From NCBI GenBank assembly GCA_015680905.1, contig CM027385.1:26666501-26730500 (forward strand): a stretch of 64,000 nucleotides of DNA, given 5' to 3'. Below, in pieces: positions 1 to 10,900 of this stretch. The stretch is from Coptis chinensis (taxonomy: Eukaryota > Streptophyta > Magnoliopsida > Ranunculales > Ranunculaceae). Each line of letters starts with the position of its first letter. Within the stretch, counting starts at the first letter, position 1. The notes under the pieces were generated by a model, which was given only the letters and a program-made list of their open reading frames with translations, was not told where the DNA came from and did no database searches. Made by a program: the position numbers and the translations under genes.

Positions 1-16
1 TTGCCTAGGAAACCAA

Positions 17-672
17 GTGATTGGGTATGAAACTCCGTTAGTTATCATATCTGACCGGCATCCCAGTCTGGTAGTCAAAGTCCCTAAGGTGTTTCCTCGG
101 GCGAAACATGTCTTTTGCATGAACCACATTTGTAAGAACATGTCGGGTTTGACTCTGTCACTTCCGCTTATGAGGAAGATTAAGACAGCAGCTAAGACAA
201 CTTAAGAGTGGTTTTTCCATGCTGTGATGAAAGATATAAAGAAAATGAACTCACGTGTGTACGATAAGCTTTTAGAGATTCTACTGGATAAGTGGGCATG
301 TCACGCCTCTATAGTAAAGAGATATGGCATTGCCTACACTAACCATGTTGAGTCTTGGAACAACATGATTCAGGATGACATAGCCCTTCCTGTTGTTTGT
401 TTAGTGGAAGCAATTAGGGAGAATCTCGGCGCACTCACCGCAAGTACAGAAAAAAATGGCGGATATTTTGGGCTGCTTTCGCGGTGAGAGGTTCACACCC
501 AGGGCTACTGGTTTGGTGCGAGCCAACATCACCAAGGCATTGGAATTCACACACTCAAGAGCTGGGACTGGGGAGTATCTAATAAAGACTGACCATTGTC
601 GAATATTTCATGTCAATTTTAAAAATAGGGTCTGTTCGTGTGGGTATTTCCAACATATGGGAATCCCGTGTG
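17..672 (+). pseudogene. Mutator-like (MULE) transposase, middle part, broken
   Basis: MULE transposases cut and paste DNA in the nucleus. The reading shows a catalytic-core stretch (IISDRHPSLV followed by a plant-typical AKHVFCMNHICKN), then YGIAYTNHVESWNNMI and, near 630-672, a SWIM-type zinc finger (CSCGYFQHMGIPC). The frame has an in-frame TAA at about 203-205, after which the same frame resumes, and a frameshift near 440-460 into the frame that carries the zinc finger. The N-terminus lies left of the window. The coding sequence stops abruptly at about 672, where it joins Athila internal sequence, and a matching C-terminal piece reappears at 8941-9186. Family assignment rests on these motifs and is secure; the gene cannot make a full transposase. 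Confidence 0.85.
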
Positions 673-1215
673 CTGCCATCTTAGTTCCATTTAGAATTGT
701 TCTCATTAGTATTGTGAGTCTTCCCAAAGTCCCATTAAACCCACCCACCCTTGTTTGGTTCTAACAGTGATTGTTTGGTTCAGCAAAATTTTTTTCCAAG
801 AACAAGCCTGAGCGCGACCTGCGCCCATACAAGGCAAAGTTTGAGCACCACCTGCGCTTAAAACACTGTAACTCGAGCTAGTGAGGAGCGCGACCTGCGC
901 CCATACAAGGCAAAATTTGAGTGCCACCTGCGCTTAAAACATCAGAACTCAAGTTCCACCGAAGGCCAATTCCAGCCTCTTCCTCCGCCAATTTCACTAG
1001 TTAGTACAAACTTCCATTACTTTAAGTTATTCAGTGTTTCTAACTTGTTACACACACTGAACTCGCATATACAAGACGCTATTCATAAGCGAAGCAAGGA
1101 GGCATTCAGGTACTTCTTTCTTCCACACTTCGCATCTCCTGTTAGAGGTTTATACTAGCATATCAGGATTGTTTTGACAGTAGTCGTGTTTAGTTAAGAT
1201 TGGTTTTAGCCTTGC

Positions 1216-3422
1216 ATGAGATTAAGGTCAAATAGAAGAAAAATGCCTAACGTAATCAAATGTCAACGTCAACAAACACACCTATCTAGTATACCACTCA
1301 CTACACCTCTAGCTAGTATATCACACACTACACCTGATATAATGGCTGAAGAAAATGAGTCTCCTCTCTCTGACTTTTATAAAGCATTGAACAATAGCCC
1401 AAAATCTTTCATCGTTCTTGCAGACCCAGTGGGGGATTTTCAAATTCCCCCAAATATATTTAATTTGTTACCCGTTTTTCATGGGTTAGACCATGAAAAA
1501 CCTTATCAGCACATGCGTAGGATTGAACAAGTCCTTACCACATTCCATCATCCTACGGTTGGTGCTGAACAAATTAAACTGAGGGTGTTTCCTTTCACCC
1601 TAGCCGACAAGGCAACATCTTGGTTAACTGCCCAAGCGCCTAATTCTGTGGACTCATAGGCCAAACTTGTTCAACTATTTATGGAACATTTTTATCCACC
1701 ATTGAAGACAGATGAAATTCTTTCCAAGATTCATTTTTTCTAATAGAATCCTCATGAATCCTTTTCAGAGGCTTGAAATCGTTTCACAGACCTTCTTATA
1801 GAGTGTCCACATCATAACCTTGCGAAAGACACGTTAGTTCGTGCATTTTTCAAGGAACTGTTATACCACCATAAAGAGGTCCTTGACATAAAGAATGGGG
1901 GTAGTTTCCTCAGTAAAGGAGCTTCAGAGGCTTATAAATTTTTAGAAGATCAAACTAAGTGTAATAATAACTGGGGGGTAGTGACGATATCCCCTGCTCT
2001 GCTAGATCTTCTTCAACAGTTAAGGCTACCAGTATGTTTGCTGTTAAATCCGATCCGGAGCTTAAAACTCTAATTGAATTCCTCACTAAAAAGGTAGAAG
2101 CTATTTCTATTCAACAAAAGCCTACTCCTGTCATGAATGTCAACTCTATTCCATGTAATTTCTGTTTGAGTCCTGCGCATCCCTACTCCTATTGTCCTCT
2201 AGTCTATGAACAACCATCCGCACAGCCGGACAATGTTTGTTCTATTAATAGTGAACCTAAAGCACCTTGGAGACAAAATCCCAACTACGGTTGGCGAAAT
2301 AACCAACAAGTTACACCTCCAGCGTATAATAATCAAAATGTTAGGCCAGCAAACAATTACAATCAAGCTCCACCGAGGCAAGGACAAAGACAAGTACAAG
2401 GACAAGGGAATTATAATAATTATAACAATAATAATTATAATGCTAATAGAGGTATCGTTCCAATTAATCATAACTATCACAACCCACCTATTAATAATCA
2501 ACGTGACTTAGTTCCTGTCACACAACCTGTAACAAACACTCCTCAACAACCGGATCGTTTCGACGCCTTTATGCAAACCCAACAATATATTTTACATGCC
2601 ATCCAACTTTCCTTACAATAGCTAACCCAAGAGAAAGTACAACCCAAAGGTGTGTTTCCAGGTCAAGCGATACCTAACCCTAAAATAACAAACACAACCT
2701 TTGAAGTAAACGGTAATACTAGTAATGAAAATGGAAACGTAGGTGAGCTAAATGCCATCACCACTCTCCGTTTTGGCAGAGTGGTTGATAACGACGTAAC
2801 TATGCCTGTAGTTACCCCACCAGTAGTCTTTACACCGGATATTGTACTAGATACCGAATTAATAACTAAAGATCTTACCCCAGTAGAGATACCAGTTAAA
2901 CCACAACATAATAAACAAAGAGCCAAGGTTAGACATCCTGTTGATCCTTATGCTAAATATAGAGAGAAACCACCGTTTCCCCAGAGGCTAGCCATGTTAA
3001 ATAAAGCTACAAATTTTGACGAGATTAGGGACGTTTTCAAAAATCTAACAATAAACCTTCCCTTTCTGGAAGCAATTAAAAAGTTACCTCACCATGCTAA
3101 ATTTCTTAAAAAGTTGTGCACTGCTAGGCGTAAGACAAATATTCCTAAAGACGTCTTTTTAACTGAGCAGTTTCCAACTTTAACCGAACATAATGGTTCG
3201 ATGTCCATGTCCTTTGGTCATCTTTCAATTGAGGTAAATGTTTTTAAAATGATGAAACAGTTCCCAAATATGACTGTCAATGGAGAGGTTAGCATGATCG
3301 AGAGTTTAACTCAAGATTATTTCAAAACCACCTTTCTGGATAATCAGATGCACAAATTCTTTTCCTTTGGAAGTTCCAACTTTGATGAGAACTCCCTGGA
3401 AGTCGAAAAAGATTTCCTTTGA
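1216..3422 (+). pseudogene. AthA gag (capsid/nucleocapsid) with stops, fused past the protease
   Basis: Gag packages element RNA in cytoplasmic particles. The Met start at 1216 (MRLRSNRRK) matches the gag starts of AthB and AthC. A capsid-like region (LLPVFHGLDHEKPYQHMRRI, then LRVFPFTLADKATSWL) is followed by an in-frame TAG at about 1657, further stops near 1741, and a frameshift before 2034. From 2034 the gag C-terminal half carries a CCHC zinc knuckle (CNFCLSPAHPYSYC) and an Asn/Gln-rich tail; a TAG at 2619 interrupts it and the same frame resumes to 3422. Near 3180-3200 the text jumps from the region before the protease to the region after it (GSMSMSFGHLSIEVNVFK), so the catalytic Asp motif and its surroundings are missing. 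AthB and AthC retain that part. Confidence 0.82.
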
Positions 3423-4165
3423 CTCTTTTGCAACTCTTCCTTACCACCTCGCAAGTTCCCCCTGTTAACATCCATTTATCCCTTGACGCTATGACAGAAG
3501 AATAATTTTTCACACAATATCCCAGTGATTCTTCTAACCCACCTATTAAAGAATGTCTTGCATATCTACAAGCTTCTAATGATCTAGACCTGAGAGCTCT
3601 AGCTGAGCACCATTCACCCACCTCACATCATTTTGTCACTCATTCACTTTCCATCAATGTTCCCCACCCTCCACCTTTTCAAAGGAACCTTGAGTTTGCA
3701 CTTGACCCTCTTGTTTCTCCTGTGCTTCATGATTTTCTAAATCCGCCTAATACGGAAATAATTCCCAAGGAAAAGTCACGTGACACCTTCATTTCCAAAA
3801 TTGAGACAGTTCCTACCTACACCATGAATGAGTTTTGTGCTAAACCCACATTCTCATTTTTTCCATTTTTTCCTTCTAAAACTTATCCATCTCCAACATA
3901 TCTTCCACAAACATCCATTTTCTCACGATCATTCACTTAGACACCCTTTTGTTCAAAGATGAAGAAGAAGGTGCATGCTCGGTTACGTTCTAGGTCTATC
4001 GGACTTTCCTTTCATTTCACTAAGTTGCGTCGTAGAAAATCATGGTGCTTGACAATGTTTGGATGTGTTTTCTGTGATAATTATTTATGGCATGATCCAC
4101 AACTATTTCGATTGTTGATATATGGCAAACTGCAGGGTATGTATATATATCTAATTATTTGTTAA
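3423..4165 (+). pseudogene. AthA coding remnant of unknown function replacing pol
   Basis: In AthB and AthC this position holds reverse transcriptase, RNase H and integrase. Here no RT (FMDD) or integrase (HHCC, DDE) motif is seen in any frame. Open stretches at 3722-3940 (rich in Pro, Phe and Ser) and 3959-4165 (basic start MKKKVHARLRSRS, later WHDPQLFRLLIYG) suggest an old coding region of different origin. I do not recognise the family. It could be an ORF typical of non-autonomous derivatives or simply drifted filler. Confidence 0.4.
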
Positions 4166-5553
4166 AGTCTCGAGTATCCGACTATAAATGGCTCATTTTG
4201 TTGCTTGGTATACTTCCTTTCACTTCCTTATATTGGTAAGTGCACCATTCAGGTAACCAGGTCCTCTCTATGGAGTGTGTGGTTGTAAGTACCGGATCTT
4301 AAGACCACGTTTAACATAATTCACGTTTTCCACTCTTGCATGTTTTCTCAGTTTTTTAGTCTTGTTCCTCTATGGTGTGAATTATGTCTTTATTGCTTTT
4401 TGTTTTCCTTATATTAATCTGTATTCATAAAAAGAAAAAAAATATATCAAAACCATAAAAATAGTAATTTAGGAAGTCTAGGGAATCTGACTTTAAAAGA
4501 CCCACGTTTAAAACAAATTTTCTAAACTTTGTTCTATAAAATTTGTTTGGGGATCAGGTGTTGGTATTTCCATCCTTGATTGTTGCATGAGCGTCGTCAC
4601 CGAAGGATGGATGACGCGGGCCCATCTTCGTCTCAGGGCCCATCTTCATCTCGTGGCTAGTGGTTTAGGAATTTTGTGTTTTGATGTTGTTTTCATTGTT
4701 TTTAGTAGATTGGATGTTAAGTTGTTAAATTCAGTAGTTAAATTTGAATTATGTAGTTAATTGTTCTTTGAATTCGTATTTTAATTTAAATTGGGTTTTG
4801 TCTAAGCATGCGATGATTTTTGCGTAAATCCCACCTTTCCGAAATGTTTGGGGGTGGTATTCTTATTTTTAGCATTGCTTTTATCTGATCCACCATTTTA
4901 GAAGTAATTTTGCAATGAGTTGGTCGAGAATGTTGCTATTATTGGTGTGGCTATAATTAGATATTGTGGTAGGATGAAATTTCAATGAGTTAGGAAGTTG
5001 TTATTCTAAAGTCAATCTAAAAGATATTAGGTTTGTTTTGGAATAAGTAATATTGGTTGTTTCCGTTTTAGGTTTTGGAAATATTTTGTTTCCGGCAATT
5101 GCCTTAAATTTTTTTGGCAACTTGTCGATTCATTTTAGAAACTTAAACCCTATATATACTTGATTCATTCTACACACAAAACCCACACATCTCACTTTCA
5201 TCTCTCACCCTGAACCTCTAATTTATTTTCCTTTTATTTTTCACTTCATCCTGCTCTTCACACACGGAGAACGCCGCGCCCAACAACACAGCCTTATTCC
5301 CCGAAAGCACTCTGCGCTAAAAATATCAGAATCCTCGATTAGACTGAGCGCCCGACACCGACCTTCGTAGCCACAGAAAATTCTGATTTTTTATGAGTTG
5401 TTCTAGGGTTGTTTGCAGCTCTTCTAGAGAGTAGTTATTGTGATAACATCTCCTACACTCATACCTGAGCAGTCTTTCGAAGATTTGTTCTCGAGCGACA
5501 CATACGGATCTTGGTTTCGCGAAGTGCTCATATAAGCAGGATGGCAAACTTTA
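4166..5553 (+). other. AthA non-coding spacer before the accessory ORF
   Basis: No convincing coding sequence is seen. The part near 4235-4390 (the text around ggtaagtgcaccattcaggt) matches, in inverse orientation, AthC sequence just downstream of its integrase (about 51720-51830). It is therefore the normal post-integrase region of this family. From about 4430 the sequence is AT-rich. A stretch near 5160-5300 looks like a leader for the accessory ORF. Confidence 0.5.
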
Positions 5554-6063
5554 ATGGTAAGTTATGATGAACTTTACTCTCCTGCACTTACTTCGTATTT
5601 TTATGACCATTGTAAATTCTTTTATCAGATGGATGGAGAACACGTGTTCTCCATCACCATTAATGATGAAACAATGGAAATAACCAAGTTCTTGTTGGCT
5701 TTTGTTGTTGACCTTCCTATGCCTGCTGAGATTCAAGACTCATGGGGTTATTTAGTTGATAATTTCTCTGCCTACAACTATGAGCTTTTGCATGAGACTT
5801 ATGGGGCCAGAATTTTCCGTGCAGAGGACCAAGGGACATATAACGTAGCCCTTGGTAGCTTGTCCCTTAATGTGGGCACGATGATGTTCTTCATCATACT
5901 AAATATATTAGGGGAGTGGCATTTTTCTTCTGCGAATGACGCCACTTGCGATGTTTTCCTTGCTCTAGCTGAGGGACGTCTGCTATATGACCTTCCCAAA
6001 TCATTAATGTTTAGTTTAGCACGAGCCCAGAGTATGAGGCAAAAGTATGAGCCCAGAATATGA
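5554..6063 (+). CDS. AthA accessory ORF (Athila-type post-pol ORF, aORF2), partial
   Basis: A 169-residue open frame lies between the pol position and the 3' LTR, in sense orientation. It matches accessory frames of AthC (minus 48209-48592) and AthB (minus 23936-24762) over a shared block: an ALGSLSLNVGT-like stretch, a hydrophobic run (MMFFIILNILGEWHFSSAN) and a following (A/G)EGR region. The N-terminal part found in AthB is missing or broken, so the Met at 5554 is only the first available start. Athila elements are known for a long ORF of unclear role here, sometimes called env-like. I see no signal peptide and only one hydrophobic segment, so an envelope role is not supported. Confidence 0.6.
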   Translation: MVSYDELYSPALTSYFYDHCKFFYQMDGEHVFSITINDETMEITKFLLAFVVDLPMPAEIQDSWGYLVDNFSAYNYELLHETYGARIFRAEDQGTYNVALGSLSLNVGTMMFFIILNILGEWHFSSANDATCDVFLALAEGRLLYDLPKSLMFSLARAQSMRQKYEPRI

Positions 6064-6119
6064 AAACCCTATTATCTCAGATTTGTCCTCTTTGAATATC
6101 CATTTCCTTCCTTCTTAAA

Positions 6120-6742
6120 TCATCTCCTAATCCCCACAACACCTAATAAAGACCTCTAGCTCAATTAGGAATAGGTTAGTGTGATAGTAAGTGACAGATG
6201 TGTTTGATCGACTTCGGATCCTTGTGTGATTGAGTTTGTAAGGTAAAGTGTGCCCACTGCACACTGGAGTAGTGAAACTTGAGCGGAAAAATCAGAGTAT
6301 TTTTGTCTTGACTTTTATGTGAGGACCTACTTAAGGACGTTATTCCAAAGTTTCAGAAACGGACCTGTTAGTGCATTTCATAGTATATATGTTTATTCAT
6401 AGATGATTGATTATTATGCATATATTAGCTTAGGTTTTGACTTGATTATTCTGTATTCATTGCTAGTGAGATGTATAGATCATTGAGACATAAATAAGGA
6501 AACAATAATTTTATTTCTTAGTCGTTATAGTATAGATGATATTTGTGAGTACCTTCACTGGAAAACTCTCACGAGGCTATAACTCGTCCACTAGGGAATT
6601 CCTAGTTGTTTAAGGCATTGTTGTATATGGTCAATACAATCGCACTCAGCGAAACGAGATTAGTTACAACTCCATTTTTGGTCACTTATGCTAATTTCTC
6701 ATATTTGCTTGAGGACAAGCAAAATGTTGTTTGGGGGTGGTT
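6120..6742 (+). promoter_or_regulatory. AthA conserved 3' non-coding block with two hairpins and polypurine tract
   Basis: The block is shared with AthC (46112-46760) and AthB (21821-22460) though the coding parts around it differ. Hairpin 1 at 6588-6608 has arms CCACTAGG and CCTAGTTG, slightly decayed here but perfect in the other two elements. Hairpin 2 at 6704-6723 has perfect arms TTTGCTTG and CAAGCAAA around the loop AGGA. A purine-rich TTTGGGGGTGG directly before the LTR is the likely plus-strand primer site. Function beyond the polypurine tract is inferred. Confidence 0.65.
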
Positions 6743-8190
6743 TGATAAGAGCCCAAAACTTTAGTTTTAACCCTTTTAACAATATCGCTTTTGACCAATT
6801 ATGTGATTAATAAGTAAGAGTTAGTGTTTTTTATCGTGTTCTTATGTAATTCAGGCATTGGAGGCGAATATGTGCAGAAATGCGCCCCTTTTGTGAGATA
6901 ATGGAGCAAGGGTTGGTTGTTAAGAAGTTCTATGATTAAAGGCCAAGATCCAAGGAGAAAAAGCCCATTTAAAGCCCAGTCAAAGCTAAAAAGTCAAAGT
7001 CAACGTGGGCAGAAATAGTGCACAAAAGTCAGTAGAACTTTTGAAGGCTGTATCTTTGGACTCAGACCTCGAAATTGGGCCTACTTTATGTCAAAACGAC
7101 CGGCTTGGAAAAATATTTCCAATGGTCCAAGCCTTGACCTAATCAGAGGATAAAAAGTGGATGATAAGGCTATTGAAGTCAAATTCGGCTGAAAAGGCCT
7201 CTGTGGACTGAAGAAATTGGGTTTTGGGGTCAATTTCCAGCCCAAAACATGGCTCCAGGCCCATGCACGAAATTGGGGATCTCTTTCTCTTCTTGAAAAG
7301 AGGAAAGGAGGCAGACTCATTAACAAGACCTAGATTAGAAAATAAATGAGTTTAGACTCCATTAATTAGTTTTATTACCTTGTTTTGAATCAGTTTATTG
7401 TTATTACTCATTAGATCAATAAAGTTAGTTAGCTATTGATAATTCTAGTTTCATTTTCATTAAATCATTTTAGTTTCAATTCATAGATTTAGTTAATAAT
7501 CATTACTAGTTTTAATTCAATCTTGCATGATTAGACTTTCATTTTAAATCAAATAAGTAAATTTATAATCTTTTTATCATGTCTTGTTATGATTTATATA
7601 TGACTGATAGCATAATGATTCAAGGCTAAAACCTCCATTAGAGGGGTTTGAAGAAGCCTTGATGAAGCTTGATTGTTGTTAGCGTAGAATAGTTCGTAAT
7701 ATTCCATTCCATTCTAGAAAGCAATTAGTTCACCATGAGAATGGATTTGATTGTTTCACATGCTAGTTGTTAGTTGGTAGAGATTACCATGAACAATTAA
7801 GGATTAGGAAAACCCAATTGCTATGCGGAAGCATTTTAATTCGGATTATGACAATTCCTCGCTAGTTGATTAAGTCCAATTAAGGTGGAATCAAATCTCC
7901 CTAATTCCTCCTCATATTGTCAAATTAGTAATTCCGTATTTTAAATTATCGTATCTTGATTAGTAGTTGTTTTCCATCGTAATAGAAATTCCATCATTAC
8001 TCTCACGACTTTGATAAATCTGATAATCTTAGTTAACGTAAATTCTAAAGAACTAGGAGTGGAACGAACTTTCTATTTCACCTATATTGCAATAGCATCG
8101 AGAGTATAAAACTTTGATAATTAGAATCGAATTAAGTTATAGTTTTAATTGCGTTTGAGTTTCGTAGCTTATTCATTTTACCTTTTATCA
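6743..8190 (+). repeat. AthA 3' LTR
   Basis: The LTR is 1448 bp, from TGATAAGAGCCC to TTATCA, so the ends form a TGATAA/TTATCA inverted repeat. It is the same type as the AthC and AthD LTRs. It contains the family landmarks in order: the cattggag...tgtgcagaaatg stretch, the ttatgtcaaaacgaccggct stretch near 7085, and ggagtggaacga near 8055. It is followed by unrelated sequence. Confidence 0.85.
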
Positions 8191-8940
8191 ATGTATGCAA
8201 AGCCAAAAGTGTGAGTCGTCAAGCTTGTCATATGACATATGTGTAGGAACCGTTATTTCAGAATGAATATTTCTACAAACCGTGAAAACCACGTGTAGCG
8301 GAATTAATGTTGTTCACGATCTTGGATAGGAAAACATACCTATAAATCCAGTTGAGATAACTTTGAGAATCCAATAGCTATGAATCCGAATCAACAAATC
8401 AACCCCTTGATCTTCTATTGTATTCCTTTCAATAAATTGGACGTTGTGTGGGCAACGATCTACAAACCCCTTTTTCTCTCACAAAGCTAGATCCAATTTT
8501 GGATCTATCTTTCCTTGCTTCTCTTTTCAATCCAGAAAAATGAATAGTGAATAGTTAATTTCTTCCAGGAGAGAAGGGATCTATTTATTGGCTACAACAG
8601 GGACCATGAGGAGAAATTAGGGTTGGGCCTCTTGACGGGCTTGGGCTTCCCATGTTTGCCCAGAACATATGGCCCAAGTCCATCAACAAATGGCTTATTC
8701 CACTAAAGGCCATTGTCACACTACCACCCTAATCCCAAATTACGTGTCAGCGTTTATAGGTTCCATATTATATGCTCGTTGATCTCCCCGTGTTTAAGAT
8801 ATCGAATGCCCGTTGATTAAGTCAAGTTACTGACAACTACATCAATCAACTTCTTACGTCCTTGAGTAGTACCAGTCAACCTCATTGTCATGTCAGAATA
8901 AATCCACCTGCAGGGTTTACATGACAATCTTTTTGAGCTC
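8191..8940. other. Unassigned repeat-like sequence between AthA and the MULE 3' part
   Basis: No reading frame is convincing. The stretch contains a plant-type aataaa context near 8432 and text that looks like a transcribed LTR or leader (8460-8700). Possible ends (TGTAGG at 8242, CTACA at 8837-8841) have no matching target duplication. It could be a fragment of another retroelement; I cannot assign it. Confidence 0.3.
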
Positions 8941-9186
8941 CTCAAGGGGACATCATCAGCCCGACTCCCTTGAAGCACAAAGCTGGTCAGATTTGTATGA
9001 AGAGAGTGAAGATAAGAGCAGAGCATAATGGTCCAAAGTGTGAAAGATGTTGCATAAAAAGATGTTGCACTTTATGCAACATGGAAGGGCACAACAGACG
9101 TACATGCAAAAACTCCGTCGATGACAAAGGCGCTGAGCACCGTACTGTGAACCCCGAAGTGGTTGACAAACGTCGCAGTCTATGAT
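8941..9186 (+). pseudogene. MULE transposase C-terminal part with zinc knuckle
   Basis: The frame reads PQGDIISPTPLKHKAGQICM, a decayed version of the basic linker usual in MULE transposases, then CERCCIKRCCTLCNMEGHNRRTC. The last part has the CX2CX4HX4C knuckle typical of the MULE C-terminus. A natural stop follows at about 9183-9185. It continues the transposase of 17-672 on the same strand, so the intervening 8.3 kb is inserted or rearranged sequence. Confidence 0.75.
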
Positions 9187-10248
9187 AGTAACAGTTCTGA
9201 CTTTGTCGCCATTTAGGACACAAGATAAAGCAATTAACATTTTTTTTCCTTTCTTCCCTTTAGGAATTGCAACTGTTTGTTATTGATATTTTGGTTGTTG
9301 CAAGAATGGGATTTTGTGGGTACTTTTGAACTTGTAATTGGTTATGGCTTCAACTGCTTTATCTTTAATTTTGCAATTATCTGATGTGGCTTCAACTGTT
9401 TATAGTTTCTCTTGAAGATACTACTATATAAGTGTATATAACACGATATAAGTTATTGACAATATTAAATAGTCTTCCGAGTATCCTATATTAGGTCCAT
9501 GCAAAAGGTATCTTGGCAAACGATTTGGGAGATACTATTGCAATTTTAATGATTCTAATTTGTGCAATTGCTCAATTACTGTGTGGTTAGTATTGTTGAG
9601 ACATTTCTTATTGAGGTTATAAATGAGGTGACAAAAATGGCGAAATTATCGTCCTCTTACTGTAAATGATGATCGTGAATTTATCATTTATCGCTATTTT
9701 TTTATGTGAATTTCGCGCAAGTAATAGATGGAATTTGTGGGAATAACGGGTGCCCCCTTTTTACCTCTTATTTATTTGGGGCAATATTTATGGGCCGAGT
9801 ATTTATTTTGGTAGTTGCAAGAGTTTGATTGGATTTTGGTACTTGTAAATGGTTCGGGGCCATAAATGGTTACACTTACTTGTCCTTGGTAGAACTGATG
9901 TATGTATTAAATGGACATGTTAGTGCAGCTTATAATGCAAACGGACATCATATATATCATGCCTTCTCTTAAACAGATTATATATGAACGGACAGGGAGT
10001 CTTTAACAGCTTATTGAGGGGCTTGAACAACGTATATAGTGCCGTGAACCACGTTCATATACGCTTATTAACATGTTCGTATTAATGGCACTAATTAGGT
10101 TATTCAGGACACTACATACGCTGTGGACAGGCACTATATAACATGGTCGTGGGAATTCCTACATATATAGTGCCTTGATTAGCTGATAATGTGCCTTGAA
10201 CGCTTATATAGTGTTGATGAACCATTTAGTTAGTACTATTGCTATTTT
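9187..10248. other. Non-coding, probable MULE 3' flank
   Basis: No gene is seen. The first 100 bp look like a 3' untranslated region. From about 9900 to 10220 a short phrase like tatatagtgccttga recurs with variations (near 10036, 10129, 10159, 10190, 10207), as in the ends of DNA transposons. I could not pair it with a left end in the window. Confidence 0.35.
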
Positions 10249-10273
10249 CTACACTACACCATAACAGGCTATT

Positions 10274-10622
10274 TGCAACGGCAAAAAACCGTTGCTAATA
10301 TTTTTTGCAACGCTTTTTAAGCGTTGCAAATATGGCGTGGGTAAAATGTTGGAAATATTTGCAACGGTTAATAAGCGTTGCAAACAGAATTTTGCAACGG
10401 TTATTAACCGTTGCAAACAGAGATTTCCAACGCTTATTAACCGTTGCAGTCATAATTTGTAATGCTTTTTATAACTAGCGCATACACAAATTTAAAGCCT
10501 TTGCAACGCTTTCTAAGCGTTAGTAATTTGTTAAAAATATTACCAACAGTTCTTAACAGTTGCAAAATTGTTAATTAATTTAAAATTCGTTTGTAACGGT
10601 TATAAACCGTTGCTAATGTGTT
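10274..10622. repeat. CACTA left subterminal repeat array
   Basis: About a dozen variants of the 10-bp word ttgcaacggt or its reverse complement occur, many paired as short palindromes such as GCAACGGTTATTAACCGTTGC minus its last base. Variants with cgctt/aagcg replace cggtt in several copies. In CACTA elements such arrays are binding sites for the element's DNA-binding protein. That role is inferred here from position and form. Confidence 0.75.
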
Positions 10623-10900
10623 GATGATAAAAAAAAATCTCATATTTTGTAGTGAGACTAGCTAAACCTACAAAAAAATGAATGGCATCCACAATTTTGT
10701 GTCACTGAATACCCATAAAATTGAAAAATTAAATAACCTACAAAAAATTGAATTTCAATAACATTTGAAATAATAAGAAAGAACAGAAATCAAGGTGAGG
10801 CTTGACCGGTCTTTCATCCTAGTAAAGTAGGGTAGAATTACATGCCATGACAGTGCAAATGGTCAAGACAGAAATCTGTATTCTCCTGCTTATACTTCCT

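Larger units (their letters stand above)
672..8190 (+). mobile_element. AthA: gag-only Athila-like Ty3/Gypsy element, 5'-truncated
   Basis: The left end begins inside the leader, just after where the primer binding site would be: the sequence from about 672 aligns with the post-PBS leader of AthC (minus, near 57960) and AthD (63810). The 5' LTR is therefore missing. A degenerate gag, an unknown coding remnant, an accessory ORF, a conserved 3' non-coding block and a complete 3' LTR (6743-8190) follow. The gag is close in sequence to that of AthC, so they belong to one family. The protease core, reverse transcriptase, RNase H and integrase are absent. No target duplication can be read because one end is lost. 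It lies in a MULE transposase gene whose two halves flank it. Confidence 0.85.

Noticed and set aside
2199..2511. Long open frames on both strands over the Asn-rich gag tail
   Set aside because: They are shadows of the repetitive aataat-type codons of the gag frame at 2034-2621.
5554..6063. Calling the accessory ORF an envelope gene
   Set aside because: There is no signal peptide, no cleavage site and only one hydrophobic segment; the neutral name accessory ORF is used.
8242..8841. Candidate solo LTR with TGTAG/CTACA ends
   Set aside because: No matching 5-bp duplication was found outside the ends, and the ends are too short to be convincing.
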